From Sphingorhabdus contaminans (lineage in GTDB: Bacteria > Pseudomonadota > Alphaproteobacteria > Sphingomonadales > Sphingomonadaceae): a DNA stretch of 64,000 nucleotides. Below the pieces are notes generated by a model. It saw only the letters and a program-made list of their open reading frames with translations. It was not told the DNA's origin and did not search any database. Positions 27,813 through 37,228 of the stretch are shown here, one piece after another. The DNA is taken from positions 1,116,001-1,180,000 of the forward strand of contig NZ_VKKU01000001.1 in assembly GCF_007280415.1 (NCBI RefSeq), given 5' to 3'. A program made the position numbers and the translations under genes. The first letter of the stretch is position 1. Every line of letters begins with the position of its first letter.

Positions 27813-30005
27813 ATGGCCGTCGCAAAACTTTTCCGTAGTTTTCCCGGTGTGGGCTCCAGCGATAGCGCACGTTATGGCTCTGTTGCCGTCATCACCGCGG
27901 CCGACGCGAACCGCAGGCTGGAGGTTCTGGACGATTTCGAACATGCCGGCATTGGCTGGCTATGGGCAACAGATGCAGATTATCGGCTGATCTATATATC
28001 CGAAAATGCTGCGGAAAAGCTGAGCCGTCCGATTGAGGAATTGCTCGCACAGCCATTGACCGCCTTGTTTGAAACCGACAGCAGCACAAGCGGGGAACGT
28101 TCCGACAGGTCGCTCAACTTCCAATTGACCGCTCGAAACAAAATTATCGATCAAACTGTCCGCTTTGCCTTGAATTCGGAACAGGATGAAGGGCGTCACA
28201 CATGGTGGTCGATTTCGGGTCATCCCAAATTTGATAAGTCCGGCCACTTTCAGGGCTATCGGGGCAGTGCGAAAGACATCACGGTCGAATATGAACGCAA
28301 ACTGGTTGATTCCCGTTTGGCGGAGTTTGACTCGCTTACCGGACTTGCGAACCGCCATCGCATGGACAAGAAACTAGAAAGCATTTTGTCGGCTTACAAA
28401 TCTGCCAAGCGCAGTTGCACGCTCATCATGCTCGATCTCGACCGGTTCAAACATGTCAACGATACCCTTGGTCACCCTGCGGGCGATGATCTGCTTTGCC
28501 AGGTTGCGCGGCGGCTGGAGCGCGTTGTCGGGGCACGTGGCGAAATAGGCCGCTTAGGCGGCGACGAATTCCAGATCATTCTGCCCGACCTTGATGACCG
28601 CGGCAAACTGGGTGAACTTGCGAATAAAATTATCCAAATTGTATCCCAACCATACACAATCGAAGACAAGCGCGCGACGATAGGAACCTCGGTCGGTATT
28701 GCCATCGCGCCCTATGACGGCATCGACAAACTGGACCTGATCCATAACGCGGACCTTGCACTTTATGCTGCCAAAAATGGTGGGCGTGGGCAGTTCCGTT
28801 TTTATTCCGCCGATCTTAAGGATGAAGCTGAAGAACGCCGATTACTGGAAGAAGGTCTGCGCGACGCGCTCGCGAATGAATTGCTGGAACTGCATTATCA
28901 GCCAGTCGTTCGCACCGAAGACAATATGGTGGTGACGTTCGAGGCACTGATGAGGTGGGAGCATCCTGAGCGCGGTACCATTGGGCCCGATGTTTTTGTC
29001 CCTATTGCAGAGGAATCCGACCTCATAAACCAGATCGGTGCCTGGGCCTTGAACAAGGCATGCCAGGATGCAATGAAATGGCCGAAATCGGTTCGCGTCG
29101 CTGTTAATGTTTCTGCTGCCCAATTCGCACATTCAGATTTGATCGAAATCGTCACACATGCGCTTGAATCTTCTGGCCTGGAACCCAATCGCCTTGAACT
29201 TGAACTCACGGAAAGCGTGTTCATGGGGGATGGAGAGACGATCGACGATATCTTCCGGGCCCTGAAAGAACTGGGGGTCCGCCTGGCACTTGACGATTTT
29301 GGTACCGGCTATTCGTCACTTAGCTATCTGCGTTCGGCTCCGTTCGACAAGATCAAAGTCGACCGTACCTTTGTTGATAGCTGCACGCAAAAAGACCAGA
29401 ATAGCGCCAAGATCATCGCAGCCATTATTGGCCTTTCGGACGCGTTGGGAATGGAAACTACTGTCGAAGGCGTCGAAGCTTTCGATCAGTTGGAAGTTGT
29501 AAAATCCAAGGGTGCTCGGTTCATTCAGGGATGGATCTATTCCAAGGCACTTCCCCAGGAAATGGTTCTGCATCGCCTGAAATGCGGCGATCTTAGCATC
29601 GAACCGGATGGCCCTGAACGTCATCGACCTGAACGGCGTTCGGTTTTCCGCCGAATTGGCGTCATCCATGACGATCATCGTTATGATGCGTTGATGCGTA
29701 ATCTTTCGAAAACCGGCGCGCTTATTGATGGCTTGCTGGGGGTACCGGAAGGTACGGGGCTGGTACTCGATCTCGGTGGCGGTCAACTCGTTGTGTGTAC
29801 CGTTACCCGGGCGCAGGATGCTATGATTGCAGTCGAGTTTGAAACCCCGCTCGTCAGCGACGGTGCAGGCGGTCTGTGCACCCGCCACCGCGTATCGCCC
29901 TATATCTTGGCGGCTGCAAATGTCCCCGGCGTGCCCCAAACGAAACCGCAATTCATTCAGGTCGCCGCAGTGTCCGGACATAGCGTCATGGATTTTCAGG
30001 ACTGA
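27813..30005 (+). CDS. PAS-GGDEF-EAL-PilZ cyclic-di-GMP protein
   Basis: 730 residues. A PAS-like sensor (about 40-165) is followed by a GGDEF domain with an intact GGDEF at 249-253, an EAL domain with EAL at 377-379, DDFGTGYSSLSYL and KVDRTF motifs, and a C-terminal PilZ-like domain with RRSVFR and NLSKTG (630-635). It may both make and break c-di-GMP and also bind it. I see no RxxD inhibitory site before GGDEF. ATG 27813 is chosen; an in-frame TTG lies two codons before. Confidence 0.93.
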   Translation: MAVAKLFRSFPGVGSSDSARYGSVAVITAADANRRLEVLDDFEHAGIGWLWATDADYRLIYISENAAEKLSRPIEELLAQPLTALFETDSSTSGERSDRSLNFQLTARNKIIDQTVRFALNSEQDEGRHTWWSISGHPKFDKSGHFQGYRGSAKDITVEYERKLVDSRLAEFDSLTGLANRHRMDKKLESILSAYKSAKRSCTLIMLDLDRFKHVNDTLGHPAGDDLLCQVARRLERVVGARGEIGRLGGDEFQIILPDLDDRGKLGELANKIIQIVSQPYTIEDKRATIGTSVGIAIAPYDGIDKLDLIHNADLALYAAKNGGRGQFRFYSADLKDEAEERRLLEEGLRDALANELLELHYQPVVRTEDNMVVTFEALMRWEHPERGTIGPDVFVPIAEESDLINQIGAWALNKACQDAMKWPKSVRVAVNVSAAQFAHSDLIEIVTHALESSGLEPNRLELELTESVFMGDGETIDDIFRALKELGVRLALDDFGTGYSSLSYLRSAPFDKIKVDRTFVDSCTQKDQNSAKIIAAIIGLSDALGMETTVEGVEAFDQLEVVKSKGARFIQGWIYSKALPQEMVLHRLKCGDLSIEPDGPERHRPERRSVFRRIGVIHDDHRYDALMRNLSKTGALIDGLLGVPEGTGLVLDLGGGQLVVCTVTRAQDAMIAVEFETPLVSDGAGGLCTRHRVSPYILAAANVPGVPQTKPQFIQVAAVSGHSVMDFQD

Positions 30006-30102
30006 ATGAAAATTCAAGTCCGGTAAAATTGGGCTCCGCGATTGCAGAACAAATAAAGAACATTTATCCTGCGGCTCCGAATCAAGCTAAAGGAGACCCG
30101 CC

Positions 30103-30309
30103 GTGCCCGCTTTGCAGCACGACCACCAACTGCGCGCCGCCGCGAGGGCCATTTATGAAACAGTTTATCCCGGCGAGGAGTGGCCCCCTATAAATTTCGA
30201 GGAGGCTGAGCGTTTTGGCACGGTGCATTATCGCAATGCGGTTGCAGCCGCCCAAAATGCATTGGCGCAGCTCCGAAACGACCCCGCGCGCCAGATGATA
30301 TTGATCTGA
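30103..30309 (+). CDS. Small acidic protein, function unknown
   Basis: 68 residues, GTG start, with AGGAG nine bases upstream. Mostly helical, with an Ala-rich N-terminus and a WPPINFEEAERFGTVHYRNA central segment. No family recognised. It follows the c-di-GMP gene by 97 bases. The good ribosome binding site supports expression. Confidence 0.68.
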   Translation: MPALQHDHQLRAAARAIYETVYPGEEWPPINFEEAERFGTVHYRNAVAAAQNALAQLRNDPARQMILI

Positions 30310-30593
30310 CCGCTTAGTTCGTCCGAAAAGTATATCTCAGTTGGTAAGGGCTTCACGGCGCCCGGACAGTTAAACCATATCTTCTTTTCCAAACAACTTC
30401 TTGGATTAAACTCCCCTTCCCTTTCCTTTCCCTACGCGCTAAGGCGCGCGCAGCAATCGAATCTCCCGCTTTTACGCTGGTTTGGCTGCCCGCTGACAAC
30501 TGTAATGTAACCTTCGACATGCAATTGTCGAAGGGAGCGGGAGTAGCCGTTCCCCATCCGGCAAAAAGCCCAACATCAAAGGGGTATATATCA
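30310..30593 (+). other. Leader region of acnA
   Basis: 284 bases with no gene. It holds a pyrimidine-rich tract near 30410-30440, a GCGC-rich hairpin near 30438-30455 and the inverted repeat at 30511. The acnA start is preceded by AAAGGGG. No sigma-70 promoter is clear enough to mark. Confidence 0.4.
30511..30534. promoter_or_regulatory. Perfect 9-bp inverted repeat before acnA
   Basis: CCTTCGACA and TGTCGAAGG surround TGCAAT, 60 bases upstream of the acnA start. It could be an operator or, if transcribed, a leader hairpin. There is no T run, so it is not a terminator. Confidence 0.5.
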
Positions 30594-33269
30594 ATGACTG
30601 CAATCGGATTAGACAGCCTGCAAACCCGTACAACGCTCTCAGCTGGTGGTAAAACGGTAGATTATTTCTCCATCAAGAAAGTCGCTGAAAAGCTGGGCGA
30701 TGTATCCCGCCTGCCTTTTTCGATGAAGGTGTTGCTCGAAAATCTGCTGCGTTTCGAAGACGGCGGGTTCACGGTTTCGGTCCATGATGTTCAGGCACTG
30801 ATCGATTGGCAAAAAGATCCCAAATCCACTCGCGAAATTCAGTATCGCCCTGCCCGCGTTCTTCTGCAGGATTTCACCGGCGTGCCCTGCGTAGTCGATC
30901 TGGCAGCAATGCGCGACGCCATGAATAAACTGGGTGGTGACGCGCAGAAGATCAACCCGCAGGTTCCGGTCCATCTGGTTATCGACCATTCGGTAATGGT
31001 CGACGAATTCGGCCACCCCAAAGCCGCAGAGCAGAATGTGGAGATCGAATATCAACGTAACGCAGAGCGTTATGATTTTCTGAAATGGGGATCTAAATCA
31101 CTCGCCAATTTCAAGGCGGTTCCGCCCGGAACGGGAATTTGCCACCAGGTGAACCTTGAACATATTGCGCAGGCCGTATGGACCTCTGTGACGGACGATG
31201 GTGCTACAATTGCATATCCCGATACATGCGTAGGCACCGATAGCCACACAACGATGATCAATGGCCTAGGGGTGCTCGGCTGGGGCGTAGGCGGAATTGA
31301 AGCTGAAGCCGCGATGTTGGGCCAGCCTGTTTCGATGCTGATCCCTGAAGTTGTCGGATTCAAACTTACCGGCGCACTGGCGGAAGGCGTTACCGCAACC
31401 GACCTGGTGTTGACTGCAACCCAGATGTTGCGCGCAAAGGGCGTTGTTGGTCGGTTCGTCGAATATTATGGCCCGGGCCTTGCTTCGCTCAGCCTAGCTG
31501 ACCGCGCGACACTTGCAAATATGGCGCCGGAATATGGTGCAACCTGCGGTTTCTTCGGCATCGATGAAAAGACGCTTGACTATCTGCGTCTGACTGGACG
31601 CGACGAAGACCAGATCGCGCTGGTCGAGGCATATGCCAAAGAACAAGGCCTGTGGGCTTATGCTGACATGGAAGACCCTGTGTTCACGGATACCTTGTCA
31701 CTGGATATGGGTACCGTTGTTCCCTCGCTCGCTGGTCCGAAGCGTCCGCAGGACAAAGTGATCCTGACCCAGGTCGACGACGTGTTCAACGGCGACCTGA
31801 CCAATGTCTACAAACATGAAAGCGCTAAGCGCGTGGCGGTTGAAGGAAAGGCACATGATATCGGCGATGGCGATGTTGTCATTGCTGCAATCACATCGTG
31901 CACCAACACGTCAAACCCGTCGGTACTGGTGGCCGCAGGACTTGTAGCCCGTAAAGCCAATGCCTACGGGTTGAGGCCAAAGCCCTGGGTCAAAACATCA
32001 CTCGCGCCCGGAAGCCAAGTGGTGACCGATTATCTCGACCGCGCCGGTCTGACCGCCGATCTCGATGCGGTTGGTTTCAACTTGGTTGGTTATGGCTGCA
32101 CCACCTGCATCGGCAATTCTGGTCCGTTGGCAGAGCCAATTTCCAACGCGATCAATTCCAATGATATTGTGGCAGCCTCGGTGATTTCGGGTAACCGCAA
32201 CTTCGAAGGCCGCGTATCGCCCGACGTGCGCGCTAACTTCCTTGCTTCGCCACCGCTCGTCGTTGCTTATGCCCTGAAAGGCACTGTTACAGAAGATTTC
32301 ACAACCACCCCGATTGGTCAGGCGACCGACGGGACTGATGTTTACCTGCGCGATATCTGGCCGACTAACCAGGAAGTTCAAGATGTCATGACCGCCAATA
32401 TCGACCGGTCGATGTTTACCGCACGCTATGCCAAAGTATATGAAGGCGATGCGCATTGGCAGAAAATTCAGGTCGAAGGTTCGGATACATACCAGTGGCG
32501 CGCCGGTTCTACCTATGTTGCTAACCCGCCTTATTTCGAAGGGATGAGCATGACGCCGGCCCCAGTGACCGATATTATCGAGGCCAAGCCGCTCGCAATT
32601 CTCGGCGATTCCATCACCACGGACCATATTTCGCCCGCAGGTTCGATCAAGGCCGACTCTCCTGCAGGCAAGTTCCTTATGGAACATCAGGTGAGCAAGG
32701 CGGATTTCAATAGCTATGGTGCGCGTCGCGGCCATCACGAAGTGATGATGCGCGGTACCTTTGCCAACATCCGTATCAAGAATGAGATGGTTCCCGGCAT
32801 CGAAGGCGGCATGTCAAGCTATGCAGGCGAAGTTATGCCAATCTACGACGCCGCCATGCGACACAAAGCAGACGGCACGCCGCTCGTGGTCATCGCAGGT
32901 AAGGAATATGGCACAGGTTCCAGTCGTGACTGGGCCGCCAAGGGCACCAATTTGCTCGGTGTGCGTGCGGTAATTGTCGAAAGCTTCGAGCGTATCCACC
33001 GTTCGAACCTCGTCGGCATGGGCGTGCTCCCGCTTCAGTTCATGGAAGGTCAGGACCGCAACAGCCTTGGCCTGAAAGCTGACGATAGCTTTACCATCAC
33101 AAGCGTTTCCAGCCTGCAGCCGCGTCAGACTGTAACGGTGCATGTAACCCGCAAGGATGGCTCGACTTTCACCTTCGACACATTGTGCCGGATCGATACC
33201 GCGAACGAAATCGAGTATTTCATGAACGGCGGCATCTTGCATTATGTGCTGCGGAAACTCGCGGCTTAA
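30594..33269 (+). CDS. acnA: Aconitate hydratase AcnA
   Basis: 891 residues, the iron-sulfur TCA enzyme converting citrate to isocitrate. Cluster ligands are visible as [12 protein letters not shown] (first Cys) and [12 protein letters not shown] (the other two). The swivel domain with SSRDWAAKG is at the C-terminal end. Start 30594 ([12 protein letters not shown]) has AAAGGGG upstream; an earlier Met at 30519 lies inside the inverted repeat. Convergent with the CitE-like gene. Confidence 0.98.
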   Translation: MTAIGLDSLQTRTTLSAGGKTVDYFSIKKVAEKLGDVSRLPFSMKVLLENLLRFEDGGFTVSVHDVQALIDWQKDPKSTREIQYRPARVLLQDFTGVPCVVDLAAMRDAMNKLGGDAQKINPQVPVHLVIDHSVMVDEFGHPKAAEQNVEIEYQRNAERYDFLKWGSKSLANFKAVPPGTGICHQVNLEHIAQAVWTSVTDDGATIAYPDTCVGTDSHTTMINGLGVLGWGVGGIEAEAAMLGQPVSMLIPEVVGFKLTGALAEGVTATDLVLTATQMLRAKGVVGRFVEYYGPGLASLSLADRATLANMAPEYGATCGFFGIDEKTLDYLRLTGRDEDQIALVEAYAKEQGLWAYADMEDPVFTDTLSLDMGTVVPSLAGPKRPQDKVILTQVDDVFNGDLTNVYKHESAKRVAVEGKAHDIGDGDVVIAAITSCTNTSNPSVLVAAGLVARKANAYGLRPKPWVKTSLAPGSQVVTDYLDRAGLTADLDAVGFNLVGYGCTTCIGNSGPLAEPISNAINSNDIVAASVISGNRNFEGRVSPDVRANFLASPPLVVAYALKGTVTEDFTTTPIGQATDGTDVYLRDIWPTNQEVQDVMTANIDRSMFTARYAKVYEGDAHWQKIQVEGSDTYQWRAGSTYVANPPYFEGMSMTPAPVTDIIEAKPLAILGDSITTDHISPAGSIKADSPAGKFLMEHQVSKADFNSYGARRGHHEVMMRGTFANIRIKNEMVPGIEGGMSSYAGEVMPIYDAAMRHKADGTPLVVIAGKEYGTGSSRDWAAKGTNLLGVRAVIVESFERIHRSNLVGMGVLPLQFMEGQDRNSLGLKADDSFTITSVSSLQPRQTVTVHVTRKDGSTFTFDTLCRIDTANEIEYFMNGGILHYVLRKLAA

Positions 33270-33278
33270 TAGAGGCGC

Positions 33279-34130
33279 CTAGGCCCGGGCAAGGATCGAT
33301 AGCGCCGCCTTCAAGTGCGGCGCATCGATCATTTTGCCTTCTAGTTGCAACACGCCAGCGCCCGGGTTGGCGGCAAATGCCTCCACGATGGCCTGGGCAT
33401 GTGCCAATTGCTGCTTCGACGGCGTAAACCCGTCATTGATCGCCTGAACTTGCGATGGATGGATTGCGAGCATTCCGGTGAAGCCGTCTCGCGCAGCACG
33501 CGCAACATATCTGCCCAACGCATCCGTATCGCTGATATTTGGAAACACGGTGTCAATCGCAGCAACACCTGCGGCATGTGCCGCAAACAGCGTAAGCGAG
33601 CGAACCAGTTCATATGGGGCGGTGTAACTGCCGTCAGGCTCTCGCGACGTGGCCGCACCGACGGCAGCAGGCAAATCTTCTGCCCCCCAACTGACGCCGA
33701 CCAGCCAGGGCGCGACTTCACGCAAACTGCCCAAATCGAATACGGCACCGGGCGTTTCGGTGGCGATGGGCAAAATGGGTGGTGCTTCGCCGTCGGGATT
33801 ATCCGCAACTGCGGCCGCTTCAGCGCGCAACCAATTTACCGATCGGGCTCCCTCCGCCTTCGGAAGTACAATACCATCTGGCAAAAATGGCAAAACTGAT
33901 GCGAGATCATCATGCGTCAGATGACTGTCTTGCGGATTGACGCGGACAAATACGGGGACAGGTCGGTCACCAGACAAATACTCGGCTGTCGCTTCTCTAG
34001 CAGAGACTTTCCGGTCAAGAGCGACTGAATCTTCCAGATCTATGATGATTGCATCAGCGCCGCTACCCGACGCTTTGGCAAAACGTTCGGGCCGGTCACC
34101 GGGGACAAAAAGGAGAGAGCGGAGCTTCAT
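33279..34130 (-). CDS. CitE-like HpcH/HpaI-family CoA lyase
   Basis: 283 residues, a TIM-barrel CoA-ester lyase (citrate lyase beta-like). The start is MKLRSLLFVPGDRPERF, with IIIDLEDSVA carrying the metal-binding Glu/Asp, and VSWGAEDLPAA is a second metal region. Following MaoC, biotin carboxylase and carboxyltransferase genes, it fits the CitE-like member that in Mycobacterium tuberculosis (Rv2498c) cleaves (R)-3-hydroxy-3-methylglutaryl-CoA. Activity on malyl- or citramalyl-CoA is also possible. Confidence 0.85.
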   Translation of the reverse strand: MKLRSLLFVPGDRPERFAKASGSGADAIIIDLEDSVALDRKVSAREATAEYLSGDRPVPVFVRVNPQDSHLTHDDLASVLPFLPDGIVLPKAEGARSVNWLRAEAAAVADNPDGEAPPILPIATETPGAVFDLGSLREVAPWLVGVSWGAEDLPAAVGAATSREPDGSYTAPYELVRSLTLFAAHAAGVAAIDTVFPNISDTDALGRYVARAARDGFTGMLAIHPSQVQAINDGFTPSKQQLAHAQAIVEAFAANPGAGVLQLEGKMIDAPHLKAALSILARA

Positions 34131-34214
34131 GCGGTTGAGCCTTATATTTATCACCAATGCCGGCCTTTTCGAAAATTGCTTCTACTAGGGCTTTCGCTTG
34201 GCCGGTTCTGATAG

Positions 34215-34670
34215 TTACGCGCTTTCGTCCTTCTTTAACAGAGCCGCCCGCTCGCAACTGCATACAACCTCGTCACGCTGGTTCAGACAACGATGAAGGA
34301 AGGTAACTACCCCGGCATCTGGTCGGGACTTGCTTTCTTTCAAACCAACGACTTCCGTTTCCGCGCGCAGTGTATCCCCGATAAAGACGGGCTTTGGCAT
34401 GACCAACTTGTCATAACCGAGATTAGCCACCAGCGTACCCAGCGTCGTGTCGCCCACCGAAAGTCCGACCATCAGGCTGAAAGTGAAGGTACCATTGACC
34501 AAAATCTGCCCGAATTCGCTTGCGCGCGCAGCTTCTGCGTCAATATGCAATGGTTGCGGATTGTGGGTCATAACCGAAAACAGCAGATTATCCGTTTCGG
34601 TTACGGTCCGGTGGATTTCGTGCGCGATCGTATCGCCGATCTGCCATTGGTTGAAATATTTGCCTGCCAT
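34215..34670 (-). CDS. MaoC-family (R)-specific enoyl-CoA hydratase-like protein
   Basis: 151 residues with a single hotdog fold. The hydratase motif is FSVMTHNPQPLHIDAEAA, with the catalytic Asp position of (R)-specific hydratases occupied within THNPQPLH (Asn) and His following. It probably hydrates 3-methylglutaconyl-CoA or another enoyl-CoA in the leucine pathway given its neighbours. Start 34670 (MAGKYFNQ) is chosen over 34697. Sits 68 bases after mccA and 84 before the CitE-like gene. Confidence 0.82.
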   Translation of the reverse strand: MAGKYFNQWQIGDTIAHEIHRTVTETDNLLFSVMTHNPQPLHIDAEAARASEFGQILVNGTFTFSLMVGLSVGDTTLGTLVANLGYDKLVMPKPVFIGDTLRAETEVVGLKESKSRPDAGVVTFLHRCLNQRDEVVCSCERAALLKKDESA

Positions 34671-34738
34671 CGCCTTATCCCTATGCTGTCCTATCAAACT
34701 TGTTTCAGCATCTTACTTCTCTGCAGTCGCCCGTTCGT

Positions 34739-36595
34739 TCACTCGGCCAATTCTATCCGCGCCAACAGAGCTTCGACTTGTACCTGCGCGCCCACTTCGC
34801 AGTTTAGCTCTGCCACCATTCCGTCAAATGGGGCTGTAAGGCTATGCTCCATCTTCATCGCTTCTAAGGTAAGCAGTTTCTGGCCCTTGGCGACGCGATC
34901 ACCCGCGGCAACATCGACCGCGATGATACGGCCTGGCATTGGGGAAAGAATTACGCCGTCGCCGACCCCTCCCACGCCAGATCCTCGCGGTTCAGCTAGG
35001 ACGTACCGGCGTGCGAACCCATCTACAAAGGACAAGACATCGGCCGCCGGATAATCTTCTGCCACTTCTGAAAAGAGCACGTCGTGTATTACGCCGCTAT
35101 CGTCCTTTATGCGTGCTTCGGCCTGCGAAGAAGCATTTAGACGGAAACCTAACGCCGCACTGACCGGACTTTGCCCCGGACTTGCGCACAGCAAGGCCGC
35201 TGCTTCGCGCAGTTCTTCCGGCTCGGGCTCCGGTGGCGTGACGAGGGCGTCGACTGCGCGTGCGATGAGGCCTGTGTCGACATCACCGGCGGCGAATTCT
35301 GGCAAATCCAGCAGCCTACCCAAAAATCCAGCGTTGGTTTTCACCGGCCAGACTTCGGTACCGTCAATGCCGTTTCTTAACTCGGCTGAAGCTTCGTCGC
35401 GGTTTGAGCCGCGGGCAATCAGTTTGGCGATCATGGGGTCGTAGAAGGGGGAGACTTCGCCGCCTTCGGTCACTCCGGTATCGACCCGCAAGTCTTCGGG
35501 AAATACCAGATGATCGAGCGTGCCGATGGACGGCAGAAACCCGGTGGCCGGATTTTCGGCATAGAGCCTTGCCTCCATCGCCCAACCGTTGATGCTTAGC
35601 TCATCCTGCCGCTTTGGCAGTGCTTCGCCACTGGCAACCCGCAACTGCCATTCCACCAAGTCCACGCCGGTGATCTCCTCCGTCACCGGATGTTCGACCT
35701 GCAGCCGTGTGTTCATTTCCATGAACCAGATGCGATCCGCACGCAGGCCTTCGGATGCATCGGCGATAAACTCGATCGTGCCAGCGCCCACATAGTCGAC
35801 CGCCTTGGCCGCCCGGACCGCTGCCGCGCATAGCTGCTCGCGCGTCTCCTCGTCCATTCCCGGCGCAGGTGCCTCTTCGATGACCTTCTGGTGACGGCGC
35901 TGCAACGAACAATCGCGCTCGAACAGATGGACGATATTGCCCTGCATATCGCCAAATACCTGAACCTCGATATGGCGGGGTCGCTGGATACATTTTTCGA
36001 TCAGGACATGGGCATTGCCGAAGGATGCACTTGCCTCACGCTGGCACGAAAGAAGAGCGTCGGCAAATTCCGAAGGCGCATCGACCTTGCGCATCCCCTT
36101 CCCGCCGCCGCCTGCAACGGCCTTGATGAGAACGGGATAACCGATATCGTCCGCCTGCCGGGCGAGGAATGCCGGGTCCTGATTTTCACCCATATAACCG
36201 GGGGTCACAGGAACGCCTGCCTCGGCCATCAGCTTTTTCGCCGCATCCTTCAGCCCCATGGCTGTAATGCTCGCCGGTTTGGGCCCTACCCAGACGAGAC
36301 CTGCATCCATGACGCTCTGCGCGAATTCGGCATTTTCCGACAAAAAGCCGTACCCGGGATGGATCGCTTCCGCACCGGTCGCCTTTGCAGCAGCAATGAT
36401 CTGCGCGCCCACAAGATAACTTTCCCGCGCAGGCGACAGACCAATGTGCACAGCCTCATCGGCCTGCTGCACATGAAGCGCCGTTGCATCCGCATCCGAA
36501 TATACTGCAACAGTGCGAATACCCAAAGCACGTGCCGTTCGAATAATGCGGCAGGCAATTTCGCCGCGGTTTGCGATGAGGAGCGATTTGATCAT
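34739..36595 (-). CDS. mccA: Acyl-CoA carboxylase alpha subunit (methylcrotonyl-CoA type)
   Basis: 618 residues: biotin carboxylase N-terminal, ATP-grasp and C-terminal domains, then a biotinyl carrier domain with EAMKMEH (K581 is biotinylated). KAVAGGGGKGMR is the ATP loop. With MccB it carboxylates 3-methylcrotonyl-CoA in leucine breakdown; propionyl- or geranyl-CoA are alternatives. The start begins MIKSLLIANRGEIA and overlaps the DUF559 stop. The ribosome binding site GGGGAGG comes from the palindromic repeat inserted just upstream. Confidence 0.92.
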   Translation of the reverse strand: MIKSLLIANRGEIACRIIRTARALGIRTVAVYSDADATALHVQQADEAVHIGLSPARESYLVGAQIIAAAKATGAEAIHPGYGFLSENAEFAQSVMDAGLVWVGPKPASITAMGLKDAAKKLMAEAGVPVTPGYMGENQDPAFLARQADDIGYPVLIKAVAGGGGKGMRKVDAPSEFADALLSCQREASASFGNAHVLIEKCIQRPRHIEVQVFGDMQGNIVHLFERDCSLQRRHQKVIEEAPAPGMDEETREQLCAAAVRAAKAVDYVGAGTIEFIADASEGLRADRIWFMEMNTRLQVEHPVTEEITGVDLVEWQLRVASGEALPKRQDELSINGWAMEARLYAENPATGFLPSIGTLDHLVFPEDLRVDTGVTEGGEVSPFYDPMIAKLIARGSNRDEASAELRNGIDGTEVWPVKTNAGFLGRLLDLPEFAAGDVDTGLIARAVDALVTPPEPEPEELREAAALLCASPGQSPVSAALGFRLNASSQAEARIKDDSGVIHDVLFSEVAEDYPAADVLSFVDGFARRYVLAEPRGSGVGGVGDGVILSPMPGRIIAVDVAAGDRVAKGQKLLTLEAMKMEHSLTAPFDGMVAELNCEVGAQVQVEALLARIELAE

Positions 36596-37059
36596 AAATC
36601 CTCCCCAACATGGGGAGGGGGACCATCCGAAGGATGGTGGAGGGGCACGTGCAGGGCCTCATGCCCTCGCCGTTCAGCCAACTTAGCTACCCTCTGCTCA
36701 CAAATCTGAATTATTCGCAAAACCGCATCTTCCAAACTACCCAAAACCGCGCTGACAGGCACCCGCAAGGTTGCCACACCCTGTGACCGCAGGAAATGAC
36801 TTCGCGCCGCACCGGCCTTTGCGGCAACAAGACCATCATGTGAACGTCCGTCAACTTCAATGGCGAGCTTGGCCGCAGCACAATAGAAATCTAGGACGTA
36901 CCTACCCGCCGGATGTTGCCGGCGATATTTGAATCCGCCAGGGCGCTTGCGCAACTCGCACCACAATATTGTCTCGGGCAAGCTCATCTCGCTCCGCAAT
37001 TTGCGAGCGCGTTTGAGCGTGTCAGTGGGACCAGTTATCAAATCGTTCCTCCCCAGCAT
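36592..37059 (-). CDS. DUF559 endonuclease-domain protein
   Basis: 155 residues. The core (about 10-110) has RARKLRSEMSLPETILWCELR and then FKYRRQHPAGRYVLDFYCAAAKLAIEVDG, the DUF559 fold related to Vsr-type and restriction endonucleases (E..D..ExDG pattern). Its start codon lies in one palindromic repeat and its last ~15 residues (PLHHPSDGPPPHVGEDL) are the translation of another. The stop overlaps the mccA start. It separates mccB from mccA, and is likely an inserted, perhaps mobile, gene. Start choice is uncertain. Confidence 0.8.
   Translation of the reverse strand: MLGRNDLITGPTDTLKRARKLRSEMSLPETILWCELRKRPGGFKYRRQHPAGRYVLDFYCAAAKLAIEVDGRSHDGLVAAKAGAARSHFLRSQGVATLRVPVSAVLGSLEDAVLRIIQICEQRVAKLAERRGHEALHVPLHHPSDGPPPHVGEDL
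36596..36649. repeat. Palindromic repeat unit, left copy (54 bp)
   Basis: Holds two hairpins: CTCCCC/GGGGAG around AACAT (36601-36617) and ACCATCC/GGATGGT around GAA (36622-36638), then GGAGGGGCACG. It starts immediately next to the mccA start and matches 37136-37189 in inverted orientation with about five to six differences. Confidence 0.9.
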
Positions 37060-37094
37060 GGGGAGTGAGACCACCGAAGTTGGAGGAAAGGCAC
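37046..37094. repeat. Degenerate palindromic repeat unit, middle copy
   Basis: TCCTCCCCAGCATGGGGAG followed by a weakened second hairpin (ACCACCGAAGT) and GGAGGAAAGGCAC. Same orientation as the left copy. It contains the chosen start codon of the DUF559 gene. Confidence 0.8.
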
Positions 37095-37135
37095 CTTTAG
37101 GATTACCGGCCCCTTCAACTTCGCGCGACTCCTCC

Positions 37136-37189
37136 CGTGCCCCTCCACCATGCTTCGCATGGTCCCCCTCCCCGTTCCGGGGAGGATTT
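37136..37189. repeat. Palindromic repeat unit, right copy (54 bp, inverted)
   Basis: CGTGCCCCTCC, then the hairpin ACCATGC/GCATGGT, then CTCCCC/GGGGAG around GTTCC, ending GGGGAGGATTT. Reverse complement of the left unit with few changes, giving terminal inverted repeats around the DUF559 gene. Confidence 0.9.
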
Positions 37190-37223
37190 GGGTGTGGTGT
37201 GCGTTTGGAAGGGATTTGATCAT
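37190..37223 (-). repeat. Duplicated 5' end of mccA (target-duplication-like)
   Basis: ATGATCAAATC (37213-37223, minus strand) is identical to the first 11 bases of mccA at 36585-36595, and weaker similarity to mccA codons continues for about 15 more bases. It sits five bases after the mccB stop, the spacing expected for the original mccA start. Confidence 0.7.
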
Positions 37224-37228
37224 CGAAC

